NCBI GenBank assembly: GCA_047517485.1
Contig: JAKZSU010000060.1
Span: 1-13,724 of the forward strand
Direction: 5' to 3'
Origin: JAKZSU01 sp047517485
Lineage (GTDB): Bacteria > Pseudomonadota > Alphaproteobacteria > UBA7887
Length of the DNA stretch: 13,724 nt
Shown here: positions 1 through 10,587 of the stretch, piece after piece
How positions within the stretch are numbered: position 1 is the first letter of the stretch
How the letters are laid out: the number at the start of each line of letters is the position of its first letter
Made by a program: the position numbers and the translations under genes
Notes under the pieces: generated by a model
Told to the model about the DNA's origin: nothing
The model's input: only the letters and a program-made list of their open reading frames with translations
Database searches by the model: none

Positions 1-136
1 CTTTGTTACAGATCCTCTCGGTGACCCTCTTCGAGAAAATGCCCATACATCAAGCACTTGCGGGAGACGAAAACAGATGCAACGCTTCGCAAATAACCAA
101 CCAATTGAATTTATTCGATTTTTAACCGGACACTAG
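1..136 (+). mobile_element. Right (3') end of an IS4-family insertion sequence
   Basis: The window opens inside an insertion sequence. The transposase C-terminus is followed within a few bases by AACCGGACACTAGTG, which resembles the terminal inverted repeat of one IS4-family subgroup (the opposite strand reads CACTAGTGTCCGGTT). The family resemblance is from memory. The left end and the target duplication lie outside the window, so the exact boundary, about 136, is inferred. The minus-strand gene next to it stops inside this terminal sequence, which supports an insertion into that gene. Confidence 0.55.
3..125 (+). CDS. IS4-family transposase, C-terminal fragment (5' end outside window)
   Basis: This open frame enters from the left edge and ends at TAA 123-125, giving 40 residues. 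It starts LLQILSVTLFEKMPIHQAL and ends NQLNLFDF. The pattern of an ILS-x-x-x-FEK-x-P segment followed by an NQL-x-LFDF terminus is one I recognise from the extreme C-terminus of IS4-family DDE transposases. No catalytic residue is in view because the DDE core lies outside the window, so activity of the element cannot be judged. The gene ends about ten bases before the putative IS terminus, as expected for these compact elements. The call rests on the C-terminal signature alone. Confidence 0.72.
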   Translation: MLQILSVTLFEKMPIHQALAGDENRCNASQITNQLNLFDF

Positions 137-537
137 TGAAATTCCGTGACGAATGTTACACGCGTAATCTTATCGTTAGCATTGCGTTCGGTGCGCCATT
201 CGAAATATTCATCCTGATGGCGGCGATCATCGTATATGTCCGCGTCCTCGTAGGTCGCGCGCTTGTTGTCGCGATTATCCGGAAGAAGCCGGCGCCTTGG
301 CAGCCCCATCCATGTCATTGCTTTTTCGCCGGCAACCTGGATATCTAACTTTGTGGGATCATAGAATCCACCGCCCGAAGGGTTGCTTGTAAGCCCCCCT
401 ATGGTATCGCTCACGGATTGGCTCCACCGATCGTAAAACTCCGATCCGTCGGGTACGTCCCGATACTGGACAGGGGTGTCAAAGCGTTCAAGGAGGGGCA
501 TCGGTTCTACCTGCGGAACTATTCTGGAAAGGTGCAC
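133..537 (-). pseudogene. Unidentified protein gene, truncated at its 3' end by the IS4 insertion
   Basis: An open frame of 134 codons starts at GTG 537; an internal ATG at 501 (MPLLERFDTP) is an alternative. It ends at TAG 133-135, inside the IS4 terminal sequence, so the last residues are IS-encoded and the real C-terminus is lost. The product is hydrophilic and rich in D, R and Y, with no signal peptide or membrane segment. It includes FYDRWSQSVSDTIGG near residues 34-48 and a charged NRDNKRATYEDADIYDDRR stretch near 88-106. The frame is cut in the middle of an apparent beta-strand (ITRVTFVTEF), which suggests the N-terminal part of a larger enzyme. I do not recognise the family. No good ribosome site precedes the GTG, so the 5' end may also be degraded. 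Confidence 0.5.
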
Positions 538-540
538 AAC

Positions 541-829
541 CTAATGATACGTAAAATCATCGTTTTTCGGTAAATTTATTATCCAATCGTTGCGTATTCG
601 GGAAACTCCCTAGCCCTAAAGGGACTCGAATGGTCACTCGCATTTCTGGTAGTCGTCTGAAAACAAAGGAGAAAGACGTAACTTTGGGGAAGGCGATGAC
701 GTCACTCGGCATCGATATCTGCCGCGCAATGGATCATTTTCGTAGTCTTAAACTGTCGGCCCCGGCGACGTCGGCGGTCGGCGTGCTGCTCCCGGGTTGG
801 CACTGTCAGACTAATACCAGTTTGCAGAA
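541..829. other. Stretch without a recognisable gene between two IS remnants
   Basis: No gene can be identified here. A short plus-strand frame (630-857, starting MVTRISGSRLKTKEK) has an AAGGGA sequence seven bases before its ATG, but it runs into the IS630 terminal sequence and resembles nothing I know. It could be the stump of a gene cut by that element or chance. Base composition is mixed: AT-rich near 541-600 and GC-rich near 760-800. A weak inverted repeat, ATGAT and ATCAT at 544-560, precedes the 537 start. Confidence 0.3.
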
Positions 830-1319
830 AGAATCATTGATGGGCCCAGTCTCGTAGTCCGCTGGACATGATCCGCCATGGCTGTTTGATGAGCTGGTTG
901 CATGCGAAGCAGCAGTGATCGAGAATATCTGCGTTGGATTTGAAGATCTTGTTGGATAGCCAGTTGTCGCGCATGGCCTGCCGGATGTTTTCCACTGGGT
1001 TGAGTTCGGGGAAATTCGACGGTAGTGGCATCAGGGTAATATTGGCCGGGACCTTCAAGGCGTTTGAGAAGTGCCATCCGGCCCGATCGACGATGACGAT
1101 GGCATGCGCGCCGGGCGCGACCATGGCGGAGATTTCGTCGAGGTGGAGGGCCATGGCGGCGGTGTTGCATTTGGGCGGGACCAGGGCCGCGCCGACGCCC
1201 CGGGCCGGGCAGATGGCGCCGAAGATATAGGCCGAACGGGCGCGTTGGTCGCGGGGTGCCGAGGGGCGCGTTCCGCGCTTCGCCCAGCGCCTGGTGATCT
1301 TGTTCTTCTGGCCCATGCG
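809..1319 (-). mobile_element. IS630-family element remnant (3' half only)
   Basis: This is the DNA of a degraded IS630 (Tc1/mariner-like) element. One edge is probably at the CTAATACCAG motif at 810-819, just beyond the transposase stop; IS630 elements insert at TA, so this may be the terminal repeat. The other edge is an abrupt loss of homology near 1316-1319. The upstream half of the transposase gene and the second terminus are gone, so the copy cannot move by itself. The partner terminus is missing, so the terminal repeat cannot be confirmed. Confidence 0.65.
834..1316 (-). pseudogene. IS630-family transposase, C-terminal half (DDE_3 domain fragment)
   Basis: The 160 residues start MGQKNKITRRWAKRGTRP and end SSGLRDWAHQ. 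They match the second half of IS630-family transposases, which normally reach about 340 residues. The second catalytic Asp is D77 (VDRAGWH) and the catalytic Glu is E109 (ELNPVEN). The N-terminal helix-turn-helix and the first catalytic Asp, which in this family sits just before an ARMGQ segment, are missing. The start methionine is therefore an internal residue, not a true initiator. The fragment lies 70-odd bases downstream of ureG on the same strand, so it may be transcribed by read-through. It should be non-functional. Confidence 0.9.
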
Positions 1320-1388
1320 ATTGCGGGAAGAGTGGCGGCAATGACTATCAGGATAAGCAGTTTAATCGAATAACCTTTGTTTTGGTGT

Positions 1389-1399
<11 letters not shown>
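1317..1399 (-). pseudogene. 5' stump of the gene that once followed ureG (signal-peptide-like)
   Basis: An ATG at 1399 overlaps the last codons of ureG in another frame. It opens MWLEHQNKGYSIKLL and continues with a hydrophobic run, LILIVIAATLPAIAWA, before the frame enters the IS630 fragment near 1318. A short basic segment, a hydrophobic core and a small-residue end are the features of a secretion signal or first membrane helix. Genes placed directly after ureG in proteobacteria often encode the HupE/UreJ nickel-permease family, whose precursors start with such a leader. That makes a truncated hupE/ureJ the leading guess, but no diagnostic HupE residue is in view. The ribosome site is weak, and the stretch could be chance. 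Confidence 0.4.
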
Positions 1400-2005
<606 letters not shown>

Positions 2006-2009
<4 letters not shown>

Positions 2010-2698
2010 GATCTGAATAACCGGGTGTATTGGGTTTCATGCCGCATCGCGTGCCAGTCGACAGCCAACGCAGCGCTGCCGAGATCGTCCGGATCGCGCG
2101 CCAGCGCCGCCGCGGCCGCGCCGGTGATGCTTTCTTCAAGTGCCGCCAGCGCCCGCTGGCCGTCGGTTTGGCCGAGCGGCACCAAGCGCACCACCGCCGA
2201 GACCAGATTGGTGGCAAAGGCGTTCAAATAGGCCACCAGGCCCGCGTGCAGCGGGATTTCGGCGAGCGCGCAGGCCACCGCGACCGCGACCGGATAGGCC
2301 GGCTCGCGGGCGTTCCGTGCCAGCATATCCTGGAATGCCGACAGCCGGTCATGCGGCCAAACTTTTTCCAATGTGTCGAGAAACGCGCGGCCTTGCGCGG
2401 TGCTCTCCAGCGCCAACTCCGACGTGCCGCGCAGCGCTTCGCCATGCTCCACCGCCCACATCAGACGCGCCTCGCCTTGTTCCCGCACCGCCTCGTAGGC
2501 GGCACGGAACAGCATGGCGTCGACCCGGCCGGCGCCAAAACTCAGGATGCCATCGATCCAACGGGTGAGATCCGTCACATCCGCGACATCGCCGCTTTCC
2601 ACCGCGTGTTCCAAGCCGTGGCTATAGGCGAAGGCGCCGACCGGAAAGTTCGGTGACAGCCAGGTCATCAACTGCGCCAGGCCGGAATCAGTGATCAT
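2006..2698 (-). CDS. ureF: Urease accessory protein UreF
   Basis: UreF bridges UreD and UreG on apo-urease and is thought to gate GTP-dependent nickel delivery. The 230-residue protein is all-helical in character. It carries the family's N-terminal LMTWLSPNFPVGAFAYSHGLE (residues 10-30), a PVA-x-A segment in the middle and a C-terminal VRLVPLGQTDGQ. I chose ATG 2698 because MITDSGLAQLMTWLSP matches where UreF begins; a longer upstream frame is the shadow of ureE. It overlaps the end of ureE by 11 bases and the start of ureG by 4. Confidence 0.97.
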
Positions 2699-3139
2699 GC
2701 CCGTGCCCTCGCGCATAGGCGCCGCCCTCGGGCTGGAACGGCGCGGTCTTGGCCTCGGCGTGGGCGCCCAAGCCCTCGGCCATGGCGACCAGGACATGAT
2801 CGTAAGCGATCCGCAAAGACCCGTCGGCGAGCACCTGCAGCGGGGTATGGCGGTTGCCGAGGTGCCACGCCAGACGCATCGCCGCGACCGCGTCGTCGCA
2901 CGTCAGATCGGCGACCCGTTCTTCGGCCGCGCGGACCAGGATGGTGCCGCCTTCCTCGAGCACCAACCCATCGCCGTCGGCCAATTGCGCCGCGTCGTCC
3001 AGGCTGAGCAGAAACGGCTCGCCGGCATCGTCGACCATGCGAATGCGCCGGCGATGACGATCGGCGAACGCCAGGGTTACCGAGCCGGCGACCTCCGCCG
3101 TCCAGGTTCCGCTCGACTTGACCGCTACCGCGCGCCGCA

Positions 3140-3140
<1 letters not shown>
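2688..3140 (-). CDS. ureE: Urease nickel metallochaperone UreE
   Basis: UreE is a dimeric cytoplasmic nickel chaperone that passes the metal to UreG. The 150-residue product has the N-terminal UreE fold (about 1-75) and a C-terminal domain with AWHLGNRHTPLQV at 91-103. H98 there corresponds to the interface nickel-binding histidine of the family, and H93 is also conserved. The tail ends GHGHDH, a short version of the His-rich nickel-storage tail seen in enterobacterial UreE. The start at 3140 overlaps the ureC stop by one base (TGATG), so translation is probably coupled. Confidence 0.95.
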
Positions 3141-4849
<1,709 letters not shown>

Positions 4850-4853
4850 GGTC

Positions 4854-5165
4854 CTAGCCCTCCAGCTTGCCGTGGATCTGGGCGTTGAAGCCCTTGACCA
4901 CCCGGTTGCCGCGATACGCCACTAGCGCCACCTCGCGGGTCTGACCCGGCTCGAAGCGCACCGCGGTGCCGGCCGGGATATCGAGCCGGAAGCCCTTGGC
5001 CGCCGCGCGATCGAAATCGAGCGCCGCGTTGGTTTCGAAAAAATGATAATGCGAGCCCACTTGCACCGGCCGGTCGCCGGTGTTGGCGACGGTCAGGGTC
5101 AGCACCTCGCAGCCCTCGTTGAGGATGATTTCGCCGTCGGCGGGAAACACTTCTCCGGGGATCAT
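4854..5165 (-). CDS. ureB: Urease subunit beta
   Basis: UreB is a structural subunit of the (UreABC)3 urease trimer and has no catalytic residues of its own. The 103-residue product starts MIPGEVFPADGEIILN and carries the diagnostic VGSHYHFFETN at about 36-46 and KGFNAQIHGKLEG at the C-terminus. I chose ATG 5165, which sits behind a GGGAGG ribosome site 11 bases after ureA; the longer upstream frame is the shadow of ureA. UreA and UreB are separate polypeptides here, not the fused form of Helicobacter. The ureC start follows 4 bases after the stop. Confidence 0.97.
   Translation of the reverse strand: MIPGEVFPADGEIILNEGCEVLTLTVANTGDRPVQVGSHYHFFETNAALDFDRAAAKGFRLDIPAGTAVRFEPGQTREVALVAYRGNRVVKGFNAQIHGKLEG
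4858..4863 (-). promoter_or_regulatory. Ribosome binding site deciding the ureC start
   Basis: GGAGGG lies within the last codons of ureB. It is 8 bases from the ATC at 4847-4849 but 44 bases from the first in-frame ATG (4811-4813). The spacing favours initiation at ATC and agrees with the N-terminus expected from the family. Confidence 0.6.
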
Positions 5166-5176
5166 CGCGCCCTCCC

Positions 5177-5479
5177 TCAGCGGATCGGTTGGTGAACGGT
5201 GACCAGCTTGGTCCCGTCGGGGAAAGTCGCCTCGACTTGAATGTCGTGCAGCATCTCGGGGATCCCGTCCATCACCTGGGCGCGGCCGACCACCCGCGCG
5301 CCGCTGCTCATCAGCTCGGCGACCGAGGTGCCGTCGCGCGCGCCCTCGACGACGAAATCGGAGATCAGCGCCACCGCTTCCGGATAGTTGAGCTTGACCC
5401 CGCGGGCCAATCGCTTGCGTGCCACTTCCGCCGCCATCGCGACCAGCAGCTTGTCCTTTTCCCTCGGCGACAGGTTCAT
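5177..5479 (-). CDS. ureA: Urease subunit gamma
   Basis: UreA is the smallest structural subunit of urease. The 100-residue product is the standard length. It starts MNLSPREKDKLLVAMAAEVA and includes RGVKLNYPEAVALIS, the EGARDGTSVAELM segment and a C-terminal TFPDGTKLVTVHQPIR, all family hallmarks. It begins 15 bases after ureD. A purine-rich GGGGAT sequence just after the ureD stop is the likely ribosome site, although it sits rather far from the ATG. Confidence 0.98.
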   Translation of the reverse strand: MNLSPREKDKLLVAMAAEVARKRLARGVKLNYPEAVALISDFVVEGARDGTSVAELMSSGARVVGRAQVMDGIPEMLHDIQVEATFPDGTKLVTVHQPIR

Positions 5480-5494
5480 TTTTTTCGCTATCCC

Positions 5495-6376
5495 CTAAAT
5501 TTGCCAGAGCCGCGGCAGCGCCGCCGGCAATCCCGCCACTGCATGCCTGAATTCGGTCCAAAATTCACCAAAAAATTGCCGCAACGGTGCGGCATCCTTT
5601 GCCAGAAATCGGATCACCAGCAGATCATTGACCACACTGGCACCGACCCGTACAGAGTCCGGCGCACCGGCCAGCAGCTCGCGCGCGGTGGCCAGATGGG
5701 CTGCCGCGTCGTCGGCCACATAGACCGCTGTCGCCAGCGCGGTCGCGCCGTCGAGGCCCGCCGGATGCACCACCGTCTCGGCGATCGCCCCCTCGAGGCA
5801 TAGCGCGTCGGCCCACACCAGACGGCCATCGCGGCGCACCGACCACTCGTCGCGTAGGACCCCGCCGTGGACGGTCTCGCCCATCGCGGTGCGGCCGAGC
5901 ACCACCATTTCACCGGCGAGCAGACGCCCGCCCGGCGCCACGTCCGCTTTGGTCCGGCGGACCAGGCGCGCGCCGTCGAACACGATGGTCTCCCGCGGCA
6001 GCCATTCGAGCCACCCACCTGGTCCGACCGTCACCGCCACGTCGATGCGGCAATCGGCACCGGTGGAGCGATAGATCTTCTCGGCGGCTTGGGGATAGAA
6101 CAAGGCGGCGGCGTCCCCGACAACTTGGGCAGTCAGCTCGAGGACGTCGCCGCCGACCAATCCACCGGACGTGGTAACGAATGTGGCGGACTGGATTTCG
6201 TCACGCGGCGGGGTGGGAAACAATACCCGCACCGGATCACTCTGGTAGAGATCTTGCAATCGGGTGGTGCCGGTCTCATCGACGCCATAGACCACCCGCC
6301 CGACGCCGTGAACCGCGATCGTCGGTGGCGTTTGCGTCTCGGGATCGCATTCAGACAGTGAGAGTGCGGCGGACAT
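5495..6376 (-). CDS. ureD: Urease accessory protein UreD
   Basis: UreD (UreH in some taxa) is the scaffold that binds apo-urease and, with UreF and UreG, forms the nickel-delivery complex. The 293-residue product shows the family landmarks: LYQSDPVRVLFP (43-54), TTSGGLVGGD (68-77) and WLEWLPRETIVFDGA in the middle. There is no signal peptide. Its ATG lies inside the end of urtE, overlapping by 26 bases, so transporter and urease genes form one transcription unit. Sequence conservation in this family is low, but the position directly upstream of ureABC removes doubt. Confidence 0.96.
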   Translation of the reverse strand: MSAALSLSECDPETQTPPTIAVHGVGRVVYGVDETGTTRLQDLYQSDPVRVLFPTPPRDEIQSATFVTTSGGLVGGDVLELTAQVVGDAAALFYPQAAEKIYRSTGADCRIDVAVTVGPGGWLEWLPRETIVFDGARLVRRTKADVAPGGRLLAGEMVVLGRTAMGETVHGGVLRDEWSVRRDGRLVWADALCLEGAIAETVVHPAGLDGATALATAVYVADDAAAHLATARELLAGAPDSVRVGASVVNDLLVIRFLAKDAAPLRQFFGEFWTEFRHAVAGLPAALPRLWQI

Positions 6377-7046
6377 CGTCCTCGACCATTTCCTTGCGCA
6401 ACCCTTTCATAACCACTTCGCCGCGATCCATCACCACGAAAGTATCGGCGAGATCGCGGGCGAACTCGAAATATTGCTCGACCAGCAGGATCGCCATGTC
6501 GCCGCGCTTGCCGAGATGGCGGATCACCCGCTCGATATCCTTGATGATGCTCGGCTGGATCCCTTCGGTGGGCTCGTCGAGCACCAGCAGGCGCGGCCGC
6601 GCGACCAGCGCCCGGGCGATCGCCAACTGCTGTTGCTGACCCCCCGACAGATCGCCGCCACGGCGCGCCAACATATCCTTGATCACCGGAAACAGTTCGA
6701 AGATCTCGTCGGGAAAATGGCGCAGCGCGCGCGGGATCGAGGCAAACCCGGTCCGCAGGTTCTCTTCCACCGTAAGCAGCGGGAAGATCTCGCGGCCCTG
6801 GGGCACGAAGGCGATTCCCCTGGCGGCGCGCTGGTATGGCGCGGCATTGGTGATGTCGGTGCCGTCCCAACGGATGGTGCCCGACCGCACTTTCTGATGG
6901 CCGCAGATCGCCCGCATCAGGCTGGTCTTGCCGACCCCGTTACGGCCCATGACGCAAGTCACCTGGCCCAGCTCGGCGTCGAGATCGACCGCCTTGAGCG
7001 CTTGCGAGGCGCCGTAAAAGAGATCGATATTCTCCACTTTGAGCAT
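6351..7046 (-). CDS. urtE: Urea ABC transporter ATP-binding subunit UrtE
   Basis: UrtE is one of the two cytoplasmic ATPases that energise urea import and belongs to the LivF branch of the amino-acid/urea HAAT family. The 231-residue product has Walker A GRNGVGKT (34-41), Q-loop Q83, signature LSGGQ (133-137) and Walker B LLVLDEP (153-159). Q191 (VEQY) stands in the switch-histidine position, which is usual for this branch. A GTG one codon upstream (7049) could also initiate; I prefer ATG 7046. It starts just after the urtD stop, and its end overlaps ureD. Confidence 0.97.
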   Translation of the reverse strand: MLKVENIDLFYGASQALKAVDLDAELGQVTCVMGRNGVGKTSLMRAICGHQKVRSGTIRWDGTDITNAAPYQRAARGIAFVPQGREIFPLLTVEENLRTGFASIPRALRHFPDEIFELFPVIKDMLARRGGDLSGGQQQQLAIARALVARPRLLVLDEPTEGIQPSIIKDIERVIRHLGKRGDMAILLVEQYFEFARDLADTFVVMDRGEVVMKGLRKEMVEDDVRRTLTV

Positions 7047-7049
7047 CAC

Positions 7050-7814
7050 TCAGCGCCCCAAATAGCTTTCGATGACGCGCTCGTCTCGCTGCATCGCGTC
7101 GAGCGAGCCCTCGGCGAGCACGGTGCCTTCGTTGAGCACGGTCACCCGACAGTCGAGCGCGCGGATGAACGCCATATCGTGTTCGACGACGACCACCGAA
7201 CGTTCGCCGGCGATCGCTTTCAGCATGTCCGCGGTCTGCATGGTTTCCGCGTCGGTCATGCCCGCCGCCGGCTCGTCAACCAGCAACAGCTCGGGCTCCT
7301 GCATCAACAGCATGCCAATCTCCAACCACTGTTTCTGGCCATGCGACAAGGCGCCCGCGAGCTTGCCGCGGACGTCGGCCAGTCGAATGGTCCCCAGCAC
7401 GCTATCGATCCGTTCGGCCTGGGGCTCGGTTAGTTTGAAGAACAGCGACTGGAAAACACCGCGCTTTCCGGCCAGCGCGAGTTCGAGATTCTCGAATACG
7501 GTTTGGGTTTCGAAAACCGTCGGTTTCTGGAATTTGCGGCCGATCCCGATATTGGCGATATGCGCTTCGTCGAGCTTGGTGAGGTCGGTCCCCCCTTTGA
7601 ACACCACGGTGCCGTGGTCGGGGCGGGTCTTGCCGGTGACCAGATCCATCATCGTCGTCTTGCCGGCGCCGTTGGGCCCGATCACCGCGCGCAGCTCGCC
7701 CGCCTCGACGAAAAAGCTCAGATTGTCGATCGCCTTGAAGCCATCGAAACTCACCGACACCGCGTCGAGATAGAGGATGGTATCGGCGCTGGCGGGACCG
7801 CGCTGCTCGGTCAT
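7050..7814 (-). CDS. urtD: Urea ABC transporter ATP-binding subunit UrtD
   Basis: UrtD is the LivG-type partner ATPase of the urea importer. The 254-residue product has Walker A GPNGAGKT (46-53), Q-loop around RKFQKP (93-98), signature LSHGQ (156-160), Walker B LLLVDEP (176-182) and switch H212 (EHD). The LSHGQ signature and the FQKPTVFETQTVFENLELAL segment are typical of UrtD and help separate it from branched-chain amino-acid LivG. The start overlaps the urtC stop by 4 bases (ATGA). Confidence 0.97.
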   Translation of the reverse strand: MTEQRGPASADTILYLDAVSVSFDGFKAIDNLSFFVEAGELRAVIGPNGAGKTTMMDLVTGKTRPDHGTVVFKGGTDLTKLDEAHIANIGIGRKFQKPTVFETQTVFENLELALAGKRGVFQSLFFKLTEPQAERIDSVLGTIRLADVRGKLAGALSHGQKQWLEIGMLLMQEPELLLVDEPAAGMTDAETMQTADMLKAIAGERSVVVVEHDMAFIRALDCRVTVLNEGTVLAEGSLDAMQRDERVIESYLGR

Positions 7815-8953
7815 GTGGCCTCCGCCGCCGCCGCTTTGGAGCGCATCCTATTCAGCACGCCGCCGCTGAACGCCGGGATACTGCCGACGATGCCCTTGGG
7901 CAGGAAAATGGTCGAGGCGATGAACAAGCCGCCCAGGGCGTAGAGCCAGGCGTCGGGCAACGCGCCGGTGAAATAGGTCTTGGCGTAGTTCACCAGGATC
8001 GCCCCCAGCACCGCGCCATGGAGCGACCCGCGCCCGCCGATGGCGACCCAGATGATGATCTCGATACTCGCCGGCGGGGCGAACTCCGACGGATTGATGA
8101 TGCCGACCTGGGGCACGTACAAGGCGCCGGCGATCCCCGCCAGCATCGCCGAGACGACAAAGACAAACAGCTTGTAATATTCCACCCGGTAGCCCAGGAA
8201 GCGCGCCCTGCTCTCGGCGTCGCGAATGGCGATCAACACCCGGCCAAGCCGGCTCGAGACGATCAGTTTGCACAGCACATAGGCGCCGGCCACGGCGACC
8301 GCGCTGAGGCTGAACAAGGTCGCGCGCGTGCCCTTGGCCTGGATATCGAAGCCGAGGATTTCCTTGAAGTCGGTCAACCCGTTGTTGCCGCCGAACCCCA
8401 TGTCGTTGCGGAAAAAGGCGAGCAGCAGGGCATAGGTCATCGCCTGGGTCATGATCGACAGATAGACCCCGGTCACCCGGCTGCGAAAGGCGAACCAGCC
8501 GAAAATCAGCGCCAGCGCGCCGGGCACCAGCACCACCATCAAAAGCGCGAACGGGAAGGCATCGAAGCCGTACCAGAACCACGGCAATTCCCGCCAATCC
8601 AGGAACACCATGAAATCGGGCAGTTCGGGATTGCCATAGACCCCGCGGTCGCCGATCTGGCGCATCAGGTACATCCCCATGGCGTAGCCGCCGAGCGCGA
8701 AAAACGCGCCGTGGCCCAACGACATGATGCCCGCGTAGCCCCAAATCAGATCGACGCTGAGCGCGAGCAGCGCGAAGGCGAGATATTTGCCCAGCAGGGT
8801 GACGATGTAGGTCGGCACATGGAAGGCCGAGTCCGCCGGCACCATCAGGTTCAACACCGGCACCAGGATCGCGGCGGCCAACAGGAGTCCCAGCAGGATG
8901 CGGCCGCCGGTATCGGCGAGAACGGTCGAAACGAATGTGCCGCGCGGTGCCAT
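7811..8953 (-). CDS. urtC: Urea ABC transporter permease UrtC
   Basis: UrtC is the LivM-type inner-membrane permease that forms the urea translocation path with UrtB. The 380-residue protein has many hydrophobic helices. The first runs over about 19-38, followed by the conserved LSVDLIWGYAGIMSLGHGAF block (65-84), and the later helices include WVAIGGRGSLHGAVLGA. A C-terminal alanine-rich tail is cytoplasmic by inference. It starts 3 bases after urtB, with GGAG of the ribosome site inside the urtB end. Confidence 0.96.
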   Translation of the reverse strand: MAPRGTFVSTVLADTGGRILLGLLLAAAILVPVLNLMVPADSAFHVPTYIVTLLGKYLAFALLALSVDLIWGYAGIMSLGHGAFFALGGYAMGMYLMRQIGDRGVYGNPELPDFMVFLDWRELPWFWYGFDAFPFALLMVVLVPGALALIFGWFAFRSRVTGVYLSIMTQAMTYALLLAFFRNDMGFGGNNGLTDFKEILGFDIQAKGTRATLFSLSAVAVAGAYVLCKLIVSSRLGRVLIAIRDAESRARFLGYRVEYYKLFVFVVSAMLAGIAGALYVPQVGIINPSEFAPPASIEIIIWVAIGGRGSLHGAVLGAILVNYAKTYFTGALPDAWLYALGGLFIASTIFLPKGIVGSIPAFSGGVLNRMRSKAAAAEAT

Positions 8954-8956
8954 CGG

Positions 8957-10573
8957 TTAGTTCTCCACCGCGCGGCCCTTGAGCGCGAACAGACCGCGCG
9001 GGCGCTTCTGGATGAACAGGATGATCGCCACCAAGACCAAAATCTTGGCCAGCACCGCACCGGCATAGGGCTCGAGGAACTTGTTGGCGATACCCAACGA
9101 GAACGCGCCCACCAAGGTGCCCCACAAGTTGCCGACCCCGCCGAACACCACCACCATGAAGCTGTCGATGATGTAAGCTTGGCCGAGATTGGGCGAGACA
9201 TTGTCGATCTGGCTCAGCGCCACCCCCGCCACCCCGGCGATCCCGGCGCCGAGGCCGAAGGTCAGCGCGTCGACCCAGCCGGTGCGGATACCCATCGACG
9301 ACGCCATGCGGCGGTTCTGGGTGACCGCGCGCATCTGCAGCCCGAACGTGGTCTTGCGCAGCACCACGGCAATCGCGGCGACCACCAGCAGCGAAAAGAT
9401 GATGATGGTGATGCGATTATAGGTCAGCACCAGTCCCGACGCGCCCTCATAGGCGCCCGACATCCAGCTCGGCGTTCCCACCGCCTGATTGGTCGGGCCG
9501 AAGAAGGTCCGCACCAATTGTTGCAGGATCAACGAAATGCCCCAGGTGGCGAGCAGGGTTTCCAGCGGCCGGCCATAGAGGAAGCGAATGACCCCGCGCT
9601 CGATGGCGATGCCGAACGCGCCGACCACCACGAAGGCGGCGGGAACCGCGACGAACAGCGAGTAATCGAAAGCCTCGGGCAGCCAGGCGCGAAACCCTTG
9701 CTGCACCATGAACGTCGTATAGGCGCCGAGCATCACCAGCTCGCCGTGCGCCATGTTGATCACCCCCATCACCCCGAAGGTGATCGCCAGGCCGATCGCC
9801 GCGAGCAGCAATACCGATCCCAGCGAGAGGCCCTGGAAGATCGTGCCGATCGAATGCCAGAACGCCAGACGTTCCTCGATCTCGACCAGCGCGGTCGCCG
9901 CCACCTGGCCAAGCGGCTCGTCCTGGGTGGCGACGATCTTGCTCAGCAGGCCGCGCACCTCGGGATCGGCATAGTCAGTGAGCACCGCCACCGCCGCCTC
10001 GCGCGCCGCGAGGTCGTCGGACGCGGTGATCGTCACCGCCGCCTTGGCGCGGTCCATGCGCGCCTTGACCGCGTCAACGGTCTCGCGCGCGAGCGCTTGT
10101 CCGATCAGCGCGATACTGTCGGCGGAGGTCGATTTGAACAGCGCGTCGGCGGCTTCGATGCGCTTCGCCGGATCCTCGTTCAGCAGGGTGAGCGCGCCGA
10201 GAACGCCGCGGATAATGCCGCGCAGCTTGTTGTTGACCTTGGCTTTCTTGAGCTCTTTCTTGACCGCTTCGCCGCTATCCTCGCCGGTGATCGCATCGGT
10301 CAACACATAGACCGAGGCGGATTTCACCGCGATCACCGCCTTACCGTCGGCCTTGCGGAAGAACAGCTGGCCGGCCATTAGGGCCTCGAGTATCGCGGCC
10401 GCGCGGTCGTTGCCACTTGCCCCCAATGCCTCGACCGCGGCGATGCGCGCCTTGAAATCTTTCTCCCCCAAACCGGCGAGGCCGTCTTCGATTGCGCCGG
10501 CGTTCGCCGCCGGGCCGAGGATTGTCGCCACCAGCATCAACGTCGCCGCCGCGATCCGCTTGAACGTCAACAT
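8957..10573 (-). CDS. urtB: Urea ABC transporter permease UrtB, with N-terminal soluble domain
   Basis: UrtB is the LivH-type permease of the urea importer. The 538-residue product begins with a probable signal peptide (hydrophobic core ATLMLVATILG, cleavage near ANA at 23-25). A soluble, Ala-rich, HEAT-like helical region follows to about residue 238. The membrane domain starts near residue 243 with GTIFQGLSLGSVLLLAAIGL and includes GVINMAHGELVMLGAY. The extra N-terminal domain distinguishes UrtB from plain LivH permeases. I chose ATG 10573; a GTG at 10594 has no better ribosome site, and starting there would put seven residues in front of the signal peptide. It is separated from urtA by 115 bases containing a terminator-like hairpin. 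Confidence 0.95.
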   Translation of the reverse strand: MLTFKRIAAATLMLVATILGPAANAGAIEDGLAGLGEKDFKARIAAVEALGASGNDRAAAILEALMAGQLFFRKADGKAVIAVKSASVYVLTDAITGEDSGEAVKKELKKAKVNNKLRGIIRGVLGALTLLNEDPAKRIEAADALFKSTSADSIALIGQALARETVDAVKARMDRAKAAVTITASDDLAAREAAVAVLTDYADPEVRGLLSKIVATQDEPLGQVAATALVEIEERLAFWHSIGTIFQGLSLGSVLLLAAIGLAITFGVMGVINMAHGELVMLGAYTTFMVQQGFRAWLPEAFDYSLFVAVPAAFVVVGAFGIAIERGVIRFLYGRPLETLLATWGISLILQQLVRTFFGPTNQAVGTPSWMSGAYEGASGLVLTYNRITIIIFSLLVVAAIAVVLRKTTFGLQMRAVTQNRRMASSMGIRTGWVDALTFGLGAGIAGVAGVALSQIDNVSPNLGQAYIIDSFMVVVFGGVGNLWGTLVGAFSLGIANKFLEPYAGAVLAKILVLVAIILFIQKRPRGLFALKGRAVEN

Positions 10574-10587
10574 GACCTGCCCAATCA

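Noticed and set aside
544..560. Inverted repeat ATGAT/ATCAT as an operator or terminator
   Set aside because: Only five AT-rich base pairs with a seven-base loop; too weak to support a function.
8018..10381. A 787-codon plus-strand open frame opposite urtB and urtC
   Set aside because: Its translation is dominated by His, Arg, Gln, Glu and Asp with no fold-like pattern, as expected for an antisense shadow of GC-rich membrane-protein genes. The minus-strand frames are clear UrtB and UrtC.
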